Assembly (NCBI GenBank): GCA_963724805.1
Contig: CAVRWA010000012.1
Span: 384,900-448,899, forward strand
Reading direction: 5' to 3'
DNA: 64,000 nt
Origin: CAVQZA01 sp963724805
GTDB taxonomy: Bacteria > Actinomycetota > Thermoleophilia > Gaiellales > Gaiellaceae
Shown: positions 1-8,356 of the stretch, in pieces
Numbering within the stretch: position 1 is the first letter of the stretch
How the letters are laid out: each line of letters starts with the position of its first letter
Position numbers and translations under genes: made by a program
Notes under the pieces: generated by a model
Told to the model about the DNA's origin: nothing
The model's database searches: none
Seen by the model: the letters and a program-made list of their open reading frames with translations, nothing else

Positions 1-265
1 CGCCGTCGACCGACTTCGGGAGAAGGCGGCCGTCGCGCTTCAGCTGCGCGTGCACCTCGTCGAAGATCGCGTCGGTCTGCCGCGGGTTCTGGCCCGTGCA
101 GATGACGAAGAAGTCGGTGTACGTGCAGACGGGCCGCATATCGAGGATCACGACGTCCGTTGCCAGCTTCTCCTGGGCGAGAGCGGCGATGCGACGGGCT
201 TGTTCGAGCGAGTTCAGAAGCGGTCCGGATCCTCTGTCGGGTGCGGCCAGTCTAGCCGAGGTCAA
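1..265 (-). CDS. rsfS: Ribosomal silencing factor RsfS (partial, C-terminus beyond the left edge)
   Basis: This gene encodes the Iojap/YbeB-family factor that binds ribosomal protein L14 and blocks 30S-50S joining when nutrients are scarce. The minus-strand translation reads through the family core, including DVVILDMRP, the motif CTYTDFFVICTG and the segment DAIFDEVHAQLKRDGRLLPK. About 88 codons are present and the reading frame runs off the window. No ATG or GTG lies upstream of the conserved part. The best start is a TTG that overlaps the nadD stop as TTGA, the usual nadD-rsfS coupling. The family is recognised with confidence; the start is inferred. Confidence 0.85.
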   Translation of the reverse strand, partial: MTSARLAAPDRGSGPLLNSLEQARRIAALAQEKLATDVVILDMRPVCTYTDFFVICTGQNPRQTDAIFDEVHAQLKRDGRLLPKSVDG

Positions 266-819
266 CGGACGTAGAGACGAAGCTCGGCGATCAGGGCCGC
301 GACACCGGGCGGCACCAGGCCGTCGACCGGCTCGCTGCGGGCCACGCGCTCTCGCACTTCGGTCGACGAGACCGCCGTCGGCTCGATGTCGAAGAAGAGC
401 ACCCGCTCGGGGCGCCGCAGGCCCGCGAGCACCGTTTCGAGCTTCTCCTGCGGGTAGCCGGGACGGGTCGCGACGCCGAGCCGCGCGAGGTCGAGCACGG
501 CGTCCGGCTCCGTCCACGAGAGGAAGTCGGCGAACTGGTCGGCACCGACGAGGAAAAGCGGATCCTCCCAGGCCCCGGCACGCAGCGAGTCGACCGTGCG
601 CGGAAACTCGTCGAGGAGCACCTTCGCGAGCCCGTCGAACGCCGCCTCGGCAAGCGCGAGCCGTGCCTCGGCAGGCGCCTCGACTCCCTTGTGCCCGGGG
701 CCGGCGACGACGAGGACGACGAGCCGCTCGAGCTCGAACCGCTCGATCGCGGCGCGGGCGAGCGCGACGTGGCCGACGTGCGGCGGGTCGAACGCGCCTC
801 CGAGCAGCCCGATCGTCAC
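262..819 (-). CDS. nadD: Nicotinate-nucleotide adenylyltransferase NadD
   Basis: NadD transfers AMP from ATP to nicotinate mononucleotide in cytoplasmic NAD synthesis. The 185-residue product opens with the nucleotidyltransferase signature GGAFDPPHVGH, in which the HxGH histidines bind ATP, and carries the second family motif VSSTEVRERV near its end. Length is normal for the family. The GTG start at 819 overlaps the obgE stop (GTGA), so translation is probably coupled. It sits in the usual obgE-nadD-rsfS order. A longer upstream extension of the same frame has no homology and was discarded. Confidence 0.93.
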   Translation of the reverse strand: MTIGLLGGAFDPPHVGHVALARAAIERFELERLVVLVVAGPGHKGVEAPAEARLALAEAAFDGLAKVLLDEFPRTVDSLRAGAWEDPLFLVGADQFADFLSWTEPDAVLDLARLGVATRPGYPQEKLETVLAGLRRPERVLFFDIEPTAVSSTEVRERVARSEPVDGLVPPGVAALIAELRLYVR

Positions 820-2009
820 CCGAGTTCGAGCTCCTGCCCGCCGACCTCGACCATGTCTCCCTTGCGGGCGCCGGCAGCCTTCAGCGCCGCGTCGAGCTCC
901 TCCTCGTCGGGCGCCTCGCCGACGACCCGGAAGCCGCGGTCGGTGCGGTAGATGCGATACCCCACCCGACGCGCGGGCTGCGGCCTGTAGACGAGGAACT
1001 CCGGCAGCTCGCCGCCCGGGGCCGGGGCCGCCGCCGGCTCGGCGGGGCAGAGCTCGAAAAGCGCGCGCTTGAACTCCTCCACACCGGCCCCGGTCGCGCA
1101 GGAGAGGACGAAGGTACGCAAGACGCGGGCATCGCGACTCTGCCATAGGGGCGGCTCGGGCAGCAGGTCGATCTTGTTGAGGACGATCACCTGCGGACGC
1201 TCGTCGAGACCCGCGCCGTAGGCCGCGAGCTCGTCGTCGATCGTCGCGATCCGCTCGTCGACGTCGTCCTCGGAGCAGTCGACGACGTGGACGATCAGGC
1301 GCGCCCGCTCGAGGTGGGCCAGGAACTCGTGGCCGAGGCCGAGCCCCTCGCTCGCACCCTCGATCAGACCGGGCACGTCGGCGACGGTGAGCTGGCGCCC
1401 GCTCGGCGAGTCCACCGTGCCGAGCACCGGCTGGATGGTGGTGAAGGGGTACTCCGCGACCTTCGGGCGGGCGTTCGAGATCCGGGCGAGCAGCGACGAC
1501 TTGCCCGCGTTCGGCAGCCCCGCGAGCGCTGCGTCGGCGAGCAGCTTGAGCCGTAGCTCGAGCTCGGCCTCCTCGCCGGGGAGCCCGGTCTCGGCGTAGC
1601 GGGGGGTCTGCCTGGTCGGCGTCGCGAAGCGCTTGTTGCCGCGGCCGCCGATCCCGCCACGGGCGATGACGACCCGCGCGCCCGGGGCGGCGAGGTCGGC
1701 CACCACCTGGTCGTCCTCGTCGAAGACCTGCGTCCCCACCGGCACGACGAGCTCGACGGTCTCGCCGTCGGCGCCGTGCTTGAGCGCACCGGTGCCGCCG
1801 CCGGCGCGGCCCGCTTTGAAGCGCTTGCGCGAGCGGAAGTTGGAGAGATCGCGGAGGTCGGGATCGGCCACGAGCACGACATCGCCGCCCCTGCCGCCGT
1901 CGCCGCCGTCGGGCCCACCCTTCGGCACGTGCTTCTCGCGGCGGAAGTGCAGGCTGCCGTCACCGCCGCGCCCCGCCTGCACGTGGATGCGGGCGCGGTC
2001 GTGGAACAC
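816..2009 (-). CDS. obgE: Obg-family GTPase (ObgE/CgtA)
   Basis: Obg is an essential GTPase of late 50S assembly and stress signalling. The 397-residue protein shows all three regions: the glycine-rich N-terminal Obg fold starting MFHDRARIHVQAGRGGDGS, a central G domain with P-loop GLPNAGKSSLL, DVPG and NKIDLL motifs, and a C-terminal OCT domain of about 70 residues ending near VEVGGQELELG. It lies directly after rpmA, the standard rplU-rpmA-obg cluster linking it to the large subunit. The start is an ATG 3 nt after the L27 stop. Confidence 0.96.
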   Translation of the reverse strand: MFHDRARIHVQAGRGGDGSLHFRREKHVPKGGPDGGDGGRGGDVVLVADPDLRDLSNFRSRKRFKAGRAGGGTGALKHGADGETVELVVPVGTQVFDEDDQVVADLAAPGARVVIARGGIGGRGNKRFATPTRQTPRYAETGLPGEEAELELRLKLLADAALAGLPNAGKSSLLARISNARPKVAEYPFTTIQPVLGTVDSPSGRQLTVADVPGLIEGASEGLGLGHEFLAHLERARLIVHVVDCSEDDVDERIATIDDELAAYGAGLDERPQVIVLNKIDLLPEPPLWQSRDARVLRTFVLSCATGAGVEEFKRALFELCPAEPAAAPAPGGELPEFLVYRPQPARRVGYRIYRTDRGFRVVGEAPDEEELDAALKAAGARKGDMVEVGGQELELG

Positions 2010-2012
2010 GAG

Positions 2013-2261
2013 CTAGTCCGAGATCGCGATGGTTCGCTTGTCGCCGCTCGTGCGGAACTCGACCTTGCCGTCACGCGTGGCGAAGATCGTGTGGTCGCGC
2101 CCGAGGCCCGTGCCGGGGCCGGGGCGGAACCGCGTCCCGCGCTGGCGCACGAGAATCGAGCCGGCGGTGACCTCCTCGCCGTCGAACCGCTTCACGCCGA
2201 GGAACTTCGGCTTGGAGTCGCGGCCGTTCTTCGAGGAGCCAAGACCCTTCTTGTGGGCCAT
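2013..2261 (-). CDS. rpmA: 50S ribosomal protein L27
   Basis: L27 lies at the peptidyl-transferase centre of the 50S subunit. The 82-residue protein begins MAHKKGLGSSKNGRDSKPK, the standard L27 N-terminus, and contains the conserved VRQRGTRFRPGPGTGLG stretch. Length is typical. Its ATG overlaps the last base of the rplU stop codon, so the two are coupled. No N-terminal cleavage extension of the Firmicutes type is visible: the protein starts directly at MAHKK. Confidence 0.97.
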   Translation of the reverse strand: MAHKKGLGSSKNGRDSKPKFLGVKRFDGEEVTAGSILVRQRGTRFRPGPGTGLGRDHTIFATRDGKVEFRTSGDKRTIAISD

Positions 2262-2851
2262 TAGGTGTCCGTCTCCTTCTTGGGTGTCGGCTTGCGCGCC
2301 GGGGCCTTCGGCTTCGCGGCGGCAGCGGGATTAGGCTTGGCGGGCGCCTTCGGCTTCGCGGCGGCGGCCGGCTTCGGCTTCGCGGGCGCCTTCGGCTTCT
2401 CGTCCGCGACCGCCGGTGCCTTCGGCTTCGGCGCGGCCTTCGGCTTCGCGGCAGCGGGCTTCGGCGTTGCGACAGGCCTGGGCGTCGAAACCGCCTTCGG
2501 CTTCTCGTCCGCCTCGGCCGGCTCGGGCTGTGCCTTAGCGGCTGCGGCCTTCACGGAGATCGACTGGACCTCGATCTTCGAGAGGCGGCTGCGGTAGCCG
2601 TTGTGGCGCTTGTAGCCGTTCTTCGGGCGGTACTTGCCGATGCGGATCTTCTCACCCAGGACGTGCTCGACAACCTTCACGGTGACGGTCGCGCCCTTCG
2701 CGTCGAAGTCCGCGTTGCCGTCGCCGCCGAGCATCAGGATCGTGGGGTTGAAGGTCTTCCCCGGCTCGGTCGGGAGCCGGTCCACGAGCAGCCACTCGCC
2801 CTCGCGGACGCGGTGCTGTTTCCCTCCGAGTGAGATGATCGCGTAGCTCAT
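2261..2851 (-). CDS. rplU: 50S ribosomal protein L21 with a long Ala/Lys/Pro-rich C-terminal tail
   Basis: Residues 1-100 are a normal L21, starting MSYAIISLGGKQHRVREGEW and ending with the GKYRPKNGYKRHNGYRS RNA-binding stretch. The usual protein is about 103 residues; this one has 196. Residues 101-196 are a low-complexity tail built from repeated PKAPA, KPKA and PAAAAKPK units. The tail is strongly basic and probably disordered. Similar tails occur on ribosomal proteins of high-GC actinobacteria, but its role here is unknown. The gene follows two hairpins that separate it from the RNase E/G gene. Confidence 0.95.
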   Translation of the reverse strand: MSYAIISLGGKQHRVREGEWLLVDRLPTEPGKTFNPTILMLGGDGNADFDAKGATVTVKVVEHVLGEKIRIGKYRPKNGYKRHNGYRSRLSKIEVQSISVKAAAAKAQPEPAEADEKPKAVSTPRPVATPKPAAAKPKAAPKPKAPAVADEKPKAPAKPKPAAAAKPKAPAKPNPAAAAKPKAPARKPTPKKETDT

Positions 2852-2863
2852 AGTCGTAAGCGT

Positions 2864-2886
2864 GGAAAACGCGGGCGTAGGCCCGC
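2864..2886 (-). terminator. Hairpin with short U tract between the RNase E/G gene and rplU
   Basis: Read on the minus strand, GCGGGC-CTAC-GCCCGC (2871-2886) forms a perfect 6-bp stem followed by GTTTTCC. It lies after the RNase E/G stop and 20 nt before the rplU start. It could be a weak terminator of the upstream gene or an attenuator in the rplU leader. Confidence 0.55.
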
Positions 2887-2889
2887 GGC

Positions 2890-2916
2890 GGAGGCGAAGT
2901 GTAGCGATTCGCCTCC
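2890..2916 (-). other. 9-bp hairpin at the RNase E/G stop codon
   Basis: The arms GGAGGCGAA and TTCGCCTCC pair perfectly around a 9-nt loop, overlapping the first base of the RNase E/G stop codon. Together with the next hairpin it forms a two-stem leader upstream of rplU. This may be a terminator half or a regulatory leader; the sequence alone does not decide. Confidence 0.5.
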
Positions 2917-5903
2917 TATTCCGTCGAGCCTGGCCTCAGGTCGTCCTCCCACTGGGACATGGGCACGTAGCCCCAGTCGCCGCCCGCGGGCTCGGCGACG
3001 GGCTCTGGTTTCGCCGCCTGCTCCGGCTTGCGCTCGGGCTCGGACTGTGGCGCGGGCTCGTGCGTCTCCGGCTCGCCGTTGGCTTCTGCCCGGTCGGCCG
3101 TCGCCGCGGCTGTCGCAGGGCGCTTGCGGCCACGGCCTCCGCGCGAGCCTCGCCGGGTCTTCTTCTTGGGCGGTGCGGCGACGCCGTCCCCGTCCGCGAG
3201 CTCACCGTTGAGCTCCGCCTCGGCGACCGGCTCCTCCACCAGGGGGAGCTCGATTCGAGCCGCTGCCTCTTCGGGCTCAGCCGCGCCGTTACCCCCCGCG
3301 ACGGGAGCCTTCTTCGTGCGGCCGCGCCCGCCGCGTGAGCCGCGGCGAGTCTTCTTCTTCGGCGGCGCAGCCGCGGCATCGCCCTCGGCCCCGGCCTCGG
3401 TCGGGGTCTCGGCCTCTGCCGAGGTCTCGGCCTCCGCTGCGGGCTCGGCCGTCTCCGCTTTCGCCTCGGGCTCCTCGAGGTCGCGCGCAGGAACGTGGAT
3501 CCGCGGGCCGGACGGAGCCTCCGCATCCTCCTCGGCTGCGGGCGCCTCGGCGCCGTCCGCCGTGGGGGTGGGGCGCTTGCGGCCGCGGCCGCCGCGGGTG
3601 CCGCGACGGCTGCGCTTCTTGGCCGGCGTCGTCCCGGCTTGGGCGGCGAGCGGAGCCGGAGCCTCTCCCGGCTCCTCCGTCTCGAGCTCGGACTCGCCGG
3701 GCTCGAGCTCCTCGATCTCCTCGGCCTCGACGTCGACGACCTCGCCCTCGGCGGCCTTGCGGGCGCGCGGCGCGCGGGTCGGCTTCTCGGCCTCGGCCTC
3801 GGCCGTGAGCGGGCCGGGGGGCAGTGCCGGCGCATCGAGCCGGGTTGCGTAGGCGGTCTGCTCGAGGGCGCGGGCGATCCGCACCTTCACCTTCTTGCCG
3901 ACGAGCTTCGCGGCGTCTGCGACACAGACCTCGTACGCGCCGACCTTGCCGACCGCGGCGTTCGGGTCGTGGCGGTCGATCTCGCCGAGCTTCAGCTCGA
4001 TCTCGGCGCCCTCCTCGAGCGGCGGCTTCGGCTGCAGCTGGGCGACCGAGCCCTCCGCCATCACCAGGAAGTGGTCGAGGTGGGTGTCCTCCTTTGCCGT
4101 GATGAAGAACCGGCGCTTGGTCGTCGCCTCGATCTCGCCGAGGCGCGTGGCGCCCGGGCCGATCAGGATGCTCGCGACCTTGGCGCTGAGCTCGACCTGG
4201 TAGGACTGCGTGCGCGAGCCGGCGGCGAGCGCGCGCAGGCGCCGCTCCGCGTCGACTGCGGCCGAGGTCTCGGAGAGGACGATCCCGTCGCCGCCGCAGG
4301 TCGGGCACTTCTTCGTCAAGATCTCCCGCGGGCCGTCCGTAACGTTTTGCCTCGTCATCTCGACCAGGCCGAGCGGCGAGATCTCGACGACGTAGGTCTT
4401 CGTGCGGTCGCGCTCGAGCTCGGCGGAGAGCGCCTGCTCGACCGCGGCCCGGTTCTGCGGGCTCGCCATGTCGATGAAGTCGATCACGATGATCCCGCCG
4501 ATGTCGCGGAGACGAAGCTGGCGCACGACCTCCTTGACGGCCTCGAGATTGTTCTTCGTGATCGTGTCCTCGAGCCGCGCGCCCGAGGTCTTCGAGCGCG
4601 AGCCGACGTAGCGTCCGGTGTTCACATCGACGACGGTGAACGCCTCGGCGTAGTCGAAGATCAGGTAGCCGCCGGAGGGAAGGTCGACGCGCCGGCTCAG
4701 CGTCGAGCGGATCTCCGCGTCGACGCCGAACGCCTCCATCAGCGGCGTCTTCTCCTTGTAACGGATCACGCGCTCCACCATGTGCGGCGAGGTCTTCTTC
4801 AGGTAGCCGACGATGCGCTTGTACGCGCGGTCGTCGTCCACGAGGGCGCGCTCGAAGTCGCCGGTGAAGAGGTCGCGTACGACGCGGAGCGGCAGCTCGG
4901 CCTCCTGGTAGACGAGCTCGGGCGACTTCGCGGTCTTAGCGCGGGCCTGGATCGTCTTCCAGAGCCGTTGCAGGAAGACGAGGTCGCGCTCGATGTCCTC
5001 GGCCGAGGCGCCCTCGGCGGCCGTGCGGACGATTACGCCGCCCTTCGAGACGTCGAGCTTCTTGATGATCTCCTTGAGCCGTATCCGCTCGTCGTCCGGG
5101 AGGCGGCGCGAGACGCCGAGGCCCTCTCCCTGCGGGACGAACACCACAAAGCGGCCGGGCAGCGAGATCTCGGTGGTGAGCCGGGCGCCCTTCGTCTTCA
5201 TCGGGTCCTTGACCGCCTGCACGAGCAGCTCCTGGCCGCGCGCGATCAGGTCCTGGATCTTCTTGCCGTGCCGCTTGCCCTCGAGCTCGGGCACGACGAT
5301 CTCGTCGACGTAGAGGAAGCCGTTCTTCTCGAGGCCGATCTCGACGAACGCGGCCTCCATCCCGGGCAGCACGTTGTCGACGGTGCCGAGGTAGATGTTC
5401 CCGGCGATCGAGCGCCGCTCGGGCCGCTCGAGGTAGACCTCGGCGACGCGGTCGTCCTCGAGCACGGCGACGCGCTGCTCGCCGACGTCCACCGAGACGA
5501 GCAGCTCGCGCTTGGCGGCGGGGAGCGGAGCGCGCTTGGGAGGCTGGCGGCGGCGGGTGGCCGCGCGGGCGGACCCTTGCGACGAACGCCGCTCGGACGC
5601 CTGCGACTGGGTGCGCCGCTCTGAGGACTTCCGCTCGGGCGTCTTCTTCTCGCCGGCGGGCGTCTCGGTCGCGGCGCCCGTCGTCTCGCCGGCGGGCTTC
5701 TTGCGGCCACGTCCGCCGCGGCTTCCGCGTCGGCGCTTTGCTGCTGTTGCTGATGCTGTCTGCTCCCCCGCGTCTGTTGCGGGAGGAGCCTGGGTGACCG
5801 CAACTACAGGCGGTGCGGGTGCGGACGGAGCAGGCTCAGACGGCCGCTCCTCTTTCGTGTGCTTGCGTCGAAACCAAGGCAGGGGCAAGGAAAACTCCTT
5901 CAT
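2916..5903 (-). CDS. rne: Ribonuclease E/G family protein with four basic RGG-type segments
   Basis: This single-strand endoribonuclease processes rRNA and turns over mRNA. The catalytic region includes the S1-like segment GNIYLGTVDNVLPGMEAAFV, the DNase-I-like metal sites around FDYAEAFTVVDVNTGR and GGIIVIDFIDM, and a zinc-link-like KKCPTCGGDGIV. The chosen ATG gives 995 residues; the frame stays open about 30 codons further upstream. The N-terminal arm and the long acidic C-terminal arm carry four near-identical basic blocks of the form TRRGSRGGRGRKK, separated by Glu/Ala-rich stretches. These look like RNA-binding anchors. The gene precedes rplU, as in other actinobacteria. RNase E versus RNase G naming is a convention here. 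Confidence 0.9.
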   Translation of the reverse strand: MKEFSLPLPWFRRKHTKEERPSEPAPSAPAPPVVAVTQAPPATDAGEQTASATAAKRRRGSRGGRGRKKPAGETTGAATETPAGEKKTPERKSSERRTQSQASERRSSQGSARAATRRRQPPKRAPLPAAKRELLVSVDVGEQRVAVLEDDRVAEVYLERPERRSIAGNIYLGTVDNVLPGMEAAFVEIGLEKNGFLYVDEIVVPELEGKRHGKKIQDLIARGQELLVQAVKDPMKTKGARLTTEISLPGRFVVFVPQGEGLGVSRRLPDDERIRLKEIIKKLDVSKGGVIVRTAAEGASAEDIERDLVFLQRLWKTIQARAKTAKSPELVYQEAELPLRVVRDLFTGDFERALVDDDRAYKRIVGYLKKTSPHMVERVIRYKEKTPLMEAFGVDAEIRSTLSRRVDLPSGGYLIFDYAEAFTVVDVNTGRYVGSRSKTSGARLEDTITKNNLEAVKEVVRQLRLRDIGGIIVIDFIDMASPQNRAAVEQALSAELERDRTKTYVVEISPLGLVEMTRQNVTDGPREILTKKCPTCGGDGIVLSETSAAVDAERRLRALAAGSRTQSYQVELSAKVASILIGPGATRLGEIEATTKRRFFITAKEDTHLDHFLVMAEGSVAQLQPKPPLEEGAEIELKLGEIDRHDPNAAVGKVGAYEVCVADAAKLVGKKVKVRIARALEQTAYATRLDAPALPPGPLTAEAEAEKPTRAPRARKAAEGEVVDVEAEEIEELEPGESELETEEPGEAPAPLAAQAGTTPAKKRSRRGTRGGRGRKRPTPTADGAEAPAAEEDAEAPSGPRIHVPARDLEEPEAKAETAEPAAEAETSAEAETPTEAGAEGDAAAAPPKKKTRRGSRGGRGRTKKAPVAGGNGAAEPEEAAARIELPLVEEPVAEAELNGELADGDGVAAPPKKKTRRGSRGGRGRKRPATAAATADRAEANGEPETHEPAPQSEPERKPEQAAKPEPVAEPAGGDWGYVPMSQWEDDLRPGSTE

Positions 5904-6058
5904 GAGCGCGCGCACGGCCGAGACCGGAGTGCTCCGGGCGGCGCGCGCGCTGCTGGTTGTGGGTGAAAGCTGTGGGCATAGGCCTCTCCGCAAGGCTAGC
6001 AGGAGTGCCGTCCGACGCCGGTCCTACGATCCGACCAACCGTCGACTGAGGGGGTGCC

Positions 6059-6253
6059 ATGCCGACGAAACGCGAAGCGGAAGAGCTGCTCATGATCGAG
6101 GAGGCGGACGCCTGGTTCGAGTACCTCGAGGCGACCCGCGGCCAGACGGCAATTCGTTACAGCGAGGTGGAGCCCTGGGCCTGGGCGCGGCTGATGCAGC
6201 GCCAGCGCGCGATCAAGGCCCGCCGCGCCAAGCTCCGTCCGGCGGCCGCCTGA
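6059..6253 (+). CDS. Small conserved-looking protein, 64 residues
   Basis: The product begins MPTKREAEELLMIEEADAWF and is rich in Glu, Arg, Ala and Trp, with two predicted amphipathic helices (about 5-28 and 38-60). I do not recognise a family. An excellent ribosome-binding site (GAGGGGGTG) lies just before the ATG and codon use matches the neighbours, which supports expression. It is divergent from the RNase E/G gene and overlaps a 32-codon frame at its stop. A soluble DNA- or RNA-associated helper is possible, but nothing shows this directly. Confidence 0.7.
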   Translation: MPTKREAEELLMIEEADAWFEYLEATRGQTAIRYSEVEPWAWARLMQRQRAIKARRAKLRPAAA

Positions 6254-6351
6254 TGGCGAGCTGGGCGATGCGGCCGGAGCCGGCCCGCGTGCCGAGCATC
6301 GGCAGCAGGATGCTCCGCCGGGCCCGCGCGTTCCGCCGCCGCCGCAGGTAG
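6253..6351 (+). CDS. Possible 32-residue basic peptide coupled to the preceding gene
   Basis: The ATG overlaps the stop of the 64-residue gene (TGATG), and 32 codons follow, starting MASWAMRPEPARV and ending in an arginine run. The arrangement suggests translational coupling. No homology is recognised and arginine runs arise easily in GC-rich DNA, so this may be chance. Confidence 0.3.
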   Translation: MASWAMRPEPARVPSIGSRMLRRARAFRRRRR

Positions 6352-6374
6352 CTCAGCTCAGCGGAGCGCGAGGA

Positions 6375-7157
6375 TCACGGCGAGGCCGGGGAACGCGCCT
6401 CGTAGACGCGCACGGCCGCCTCTCCGAGTGCGCGTGTGCCGGTGTAGGCGACGCCGCCCTTCACGGCCCAGCCGACCCCCGGCACGAGGCCCGCGAACGA
6501 GCGGGCGACGGTGCGGAAGCCGAGCGCGGCGCCGATGATGCCGAGCGCTTCGGGCATCCGGGCCGGTCCGACCTCGAACCCGTGCGCGGCCGCGATCCGC
6601 AGCACGAGGCGAAGCTGGTTGAGCGTGAGCACCGGCAGGTCGACGCCCGGGACGAACACCGCCGCGCCGATCACCCCGTTCTGGCGCGAGGCGGTGCGGA
6701 CCAGCGCGTCACAGACCGCCGGGCGGAGGGCCGGCAGACGTGCTGCGAGTGGGACGGCACCCGCGGCGTGCCGCACGAGCATGGACCCCAGCTCTTCGAT
6801 CGGGAAGCCCTTCCCGGGCTTGACGACGATGATGTCCTGGGCGAGGACGTGCGGAACGTACGACCGGTCTCGCGCGAGCACGACGATCGGAACGCCGGCC
6901 GTCTTGGCCGCGCGAAGCGCCCTCTCGTCGTCCTCGGAGGCGGCGCCGCCGAGCACGTGCACGTAGGCGGCAGCTCCTTCGGGCTCGCCCAGGCGCACCG
7001 CGGTGTCGTCGCCTCCCGCCACGAGCTCCTTGCGGAGCTGCGCCGCGAGGGCGCCGCCCACGGCGAGCTGCCGGCGGTCCTTGTTCGCCTTCGCGATCGC
7101 GCCGAACTCCCTGGCCATCGCGACCGGCCTGAGCGGCAGCTGCTTGAGACTCGTCAT
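6375..7157 (-). CDS. DUF697-like (YcjF-type) membrane-associated protein
   Basis: The 260-residue product has an N-terminal half with a Rossmann-like pattern (AAYVHVLGGAASEDDERAL, GVPIVVLARD, IIVVKPGKGFPIEEL). Its C-terminal half resembles DUF697, with LTLNQLRLVLRIAAAHG, GAALGFRTVARS and the glycine-rich GLVPGVGWAVKGGVAYTGTRA. DUF697 partners are often GTPases, but no P-loop is present here. It overlaps rodA by ATGA at the end of the mre operon, which suggests a link to the cell envelope. The biochemical function is unknown. Confidence 0.7.
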   Translation of the reverse strand: MTSLKQLPLRPVAMAREFGAIAKANKDRRQLAVGGALAAQLRKELVAGGDDTAVRLGEPEGAAAYVHVLGGAASEDDERALRAAKTAGVPIVVLARDRSYVPHVLAQDIIVVKPGKGFPIEELGSMLVRHAAGAVPLAARLPALRPAVCDALVRTASRQNGVIGAAVFVPGVDLPVLTLNQLRLVLRIAAAHGFEVGPARMPEALGIIGAALGFRTVARSFAGLVPGVGWAVKGGVAYTGTRALGEAAVRVYEARSPASP

Positions 7158-8347
7158 CGCCGCACTCCCCTTCCACGTGCGTAGATCGCCAGCAGGAGGC
7201 CGATCGCGGCGAGGTTGGCGATCATCGACGACCCGCCCACGCTCACGAACGGCAGCGGGATCCCCGTGATCGGCGCGATCCCCATCGTCATCCCGGCGTT
7301 GACGAACACCTCGAAGAGCAGCATCGCGACGATCGCGCCGGCGACGATCGCCGAGAACGCGTCGCGGGCGAGCGTGACGATCCGCAGCCCTCGCCAGACG
7401 ACGAGCAGGTAGAGCAGGAGCAGCACCGAGGCGCCGAGGAAGCCACGCTGCTCGGCGAGCGAGGCGAAGGCGAAGTCCGTCGCGTGCTCGGGCAGGTAGT
7501 CGAGGTTCGTCTGCGTCGCACCTGCGACGCCGCGGCCCTTCACGCCCCCGGCACCGACGGCGGTGATCGACTGGTTCACGTTGTACGTCGAGCCGGACGG
7601 ATCCTTCGACGGGTTCGTGAAACCGATCAGGCGGTCGAGCTGGTACGGCTTGAGCACGTGGACCCCGGCAGCCGGCAGGAACCAGAGCACTGCGAGCGCG
7701 GAGATGAAGACGACTACGCCGATCGCAGCGAGCTGGATCCAGCGGGTGCCGGCGACGAAGAGCACGGCGAGCAGCGCGACGCCGTAGACGAGGGCGGTGC
7801 CGAAGTCGGGCTGCAGGAACACGAGCCCGATCGGGACGAGCGCGAGCCCGATGGCCGCCAGCGTCACCGTCGAGTCACCCGCGGCGACCCGCCGGTACCG
7901 ATCCGCGAGGAACGCGGCGAGAAAGAGGACGAGCAGCAGTTTTCCGAACTCGGAGGGCTGGAAGCGGAACGGCCCGAGGTCGAGCCAGCGGCGGGATCCG
8001 CGCGTGACCGGCCCGGCAAGGAAGACGAACGCGACGAGCCCGACCGCGACCGCGTAGAGCAGCCGCGAGTAGCGGTGGTAGACGGCGGGGTCGATCAGCG
8101 CTGCCGCCACGAGCCCGACGACGCCGACCGCGACGAAGCTCGCCTGGCGGACGACGTAGTAGTTGGGGTTGCCTGCGACGTCGTGCTCCGTGATCCCGGC
8201 GATCACCCAGAGGCCGTAGGCGACGATCGCCCCGACCGCCGAGAGGAGCACCCAGTCGACCCGCCGGACGAGCGAGGACGCCTCGACCTCGACGCGGCGG
8301 GCGCGGCGGCGGGCGCGGCTCTGGGTGGTTGTGTAGTCGACTGCCAT
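7154..8347 (-). CDS. rodA: RodA, SEDS-family peptidoglycan glycosyltransferase
   Basis: RodA polymerises lipid II in the elongasome together with its partner PBP2. The 397-residue protein has about ten membrane helices after a basic N-terminus. It carries the SEDS motifs GSRRWLDLGPFRFQPSEFGK, FLQPDFGTALV and GVGIKG-like AVGAGGVKGRG, and the C-terminal GIPLPFVSVGGSSM. The adjacent mrdA and mreBCD genes favour RodA over FtsW. It is separated from mrdA by only 9 nt and overlaps the DUF697-like gene by 4 nt. Confidence 0.93.
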   Translation of the reverse strand: MAVDYTTTQSRARRRARRVEVEASSLVRRVDWVLLSAVGAIVAYGLWVIAGITEHDVAGNPNYYVVRQASFVAVGVVGLVAAALIDPAVYHRYSRLLYAVAVGLVAFVFLAGPVTRGSRRWLDLGPFRFQPSEFGKLLLVLFLAAFLADRYRRVAAGDSTVTLAAIGLALVPIGLVFLQPDFGTALVYGVALLAVLFVAGTRWIQLAAIGVVVFISALAVLWFLPAAGVHVLKPYQLDRLIGFTNPSKDPSGSTYNVNQSITAVGAGGVKGRGVAGATQTNLDYLPEHATDFAFASLAEQRGFLGASVLLLLYLLVVWRGLRIVTLARDAFSAIVAGAIVAMLLFEVFVNAGMTMGIAPITGIPLPFVSVGGSSMIANLAAIGLLLAIYARGRGVRR

Positions 8348-8356
8348 CGCTACGTC

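Noticed and set aside
2265..2597. Repetitive glycine/phenylalanine-rich frame on the plus strand opposite rplU
   Set aside because: It is the antisense reading of the PKA-rich L21 tail.
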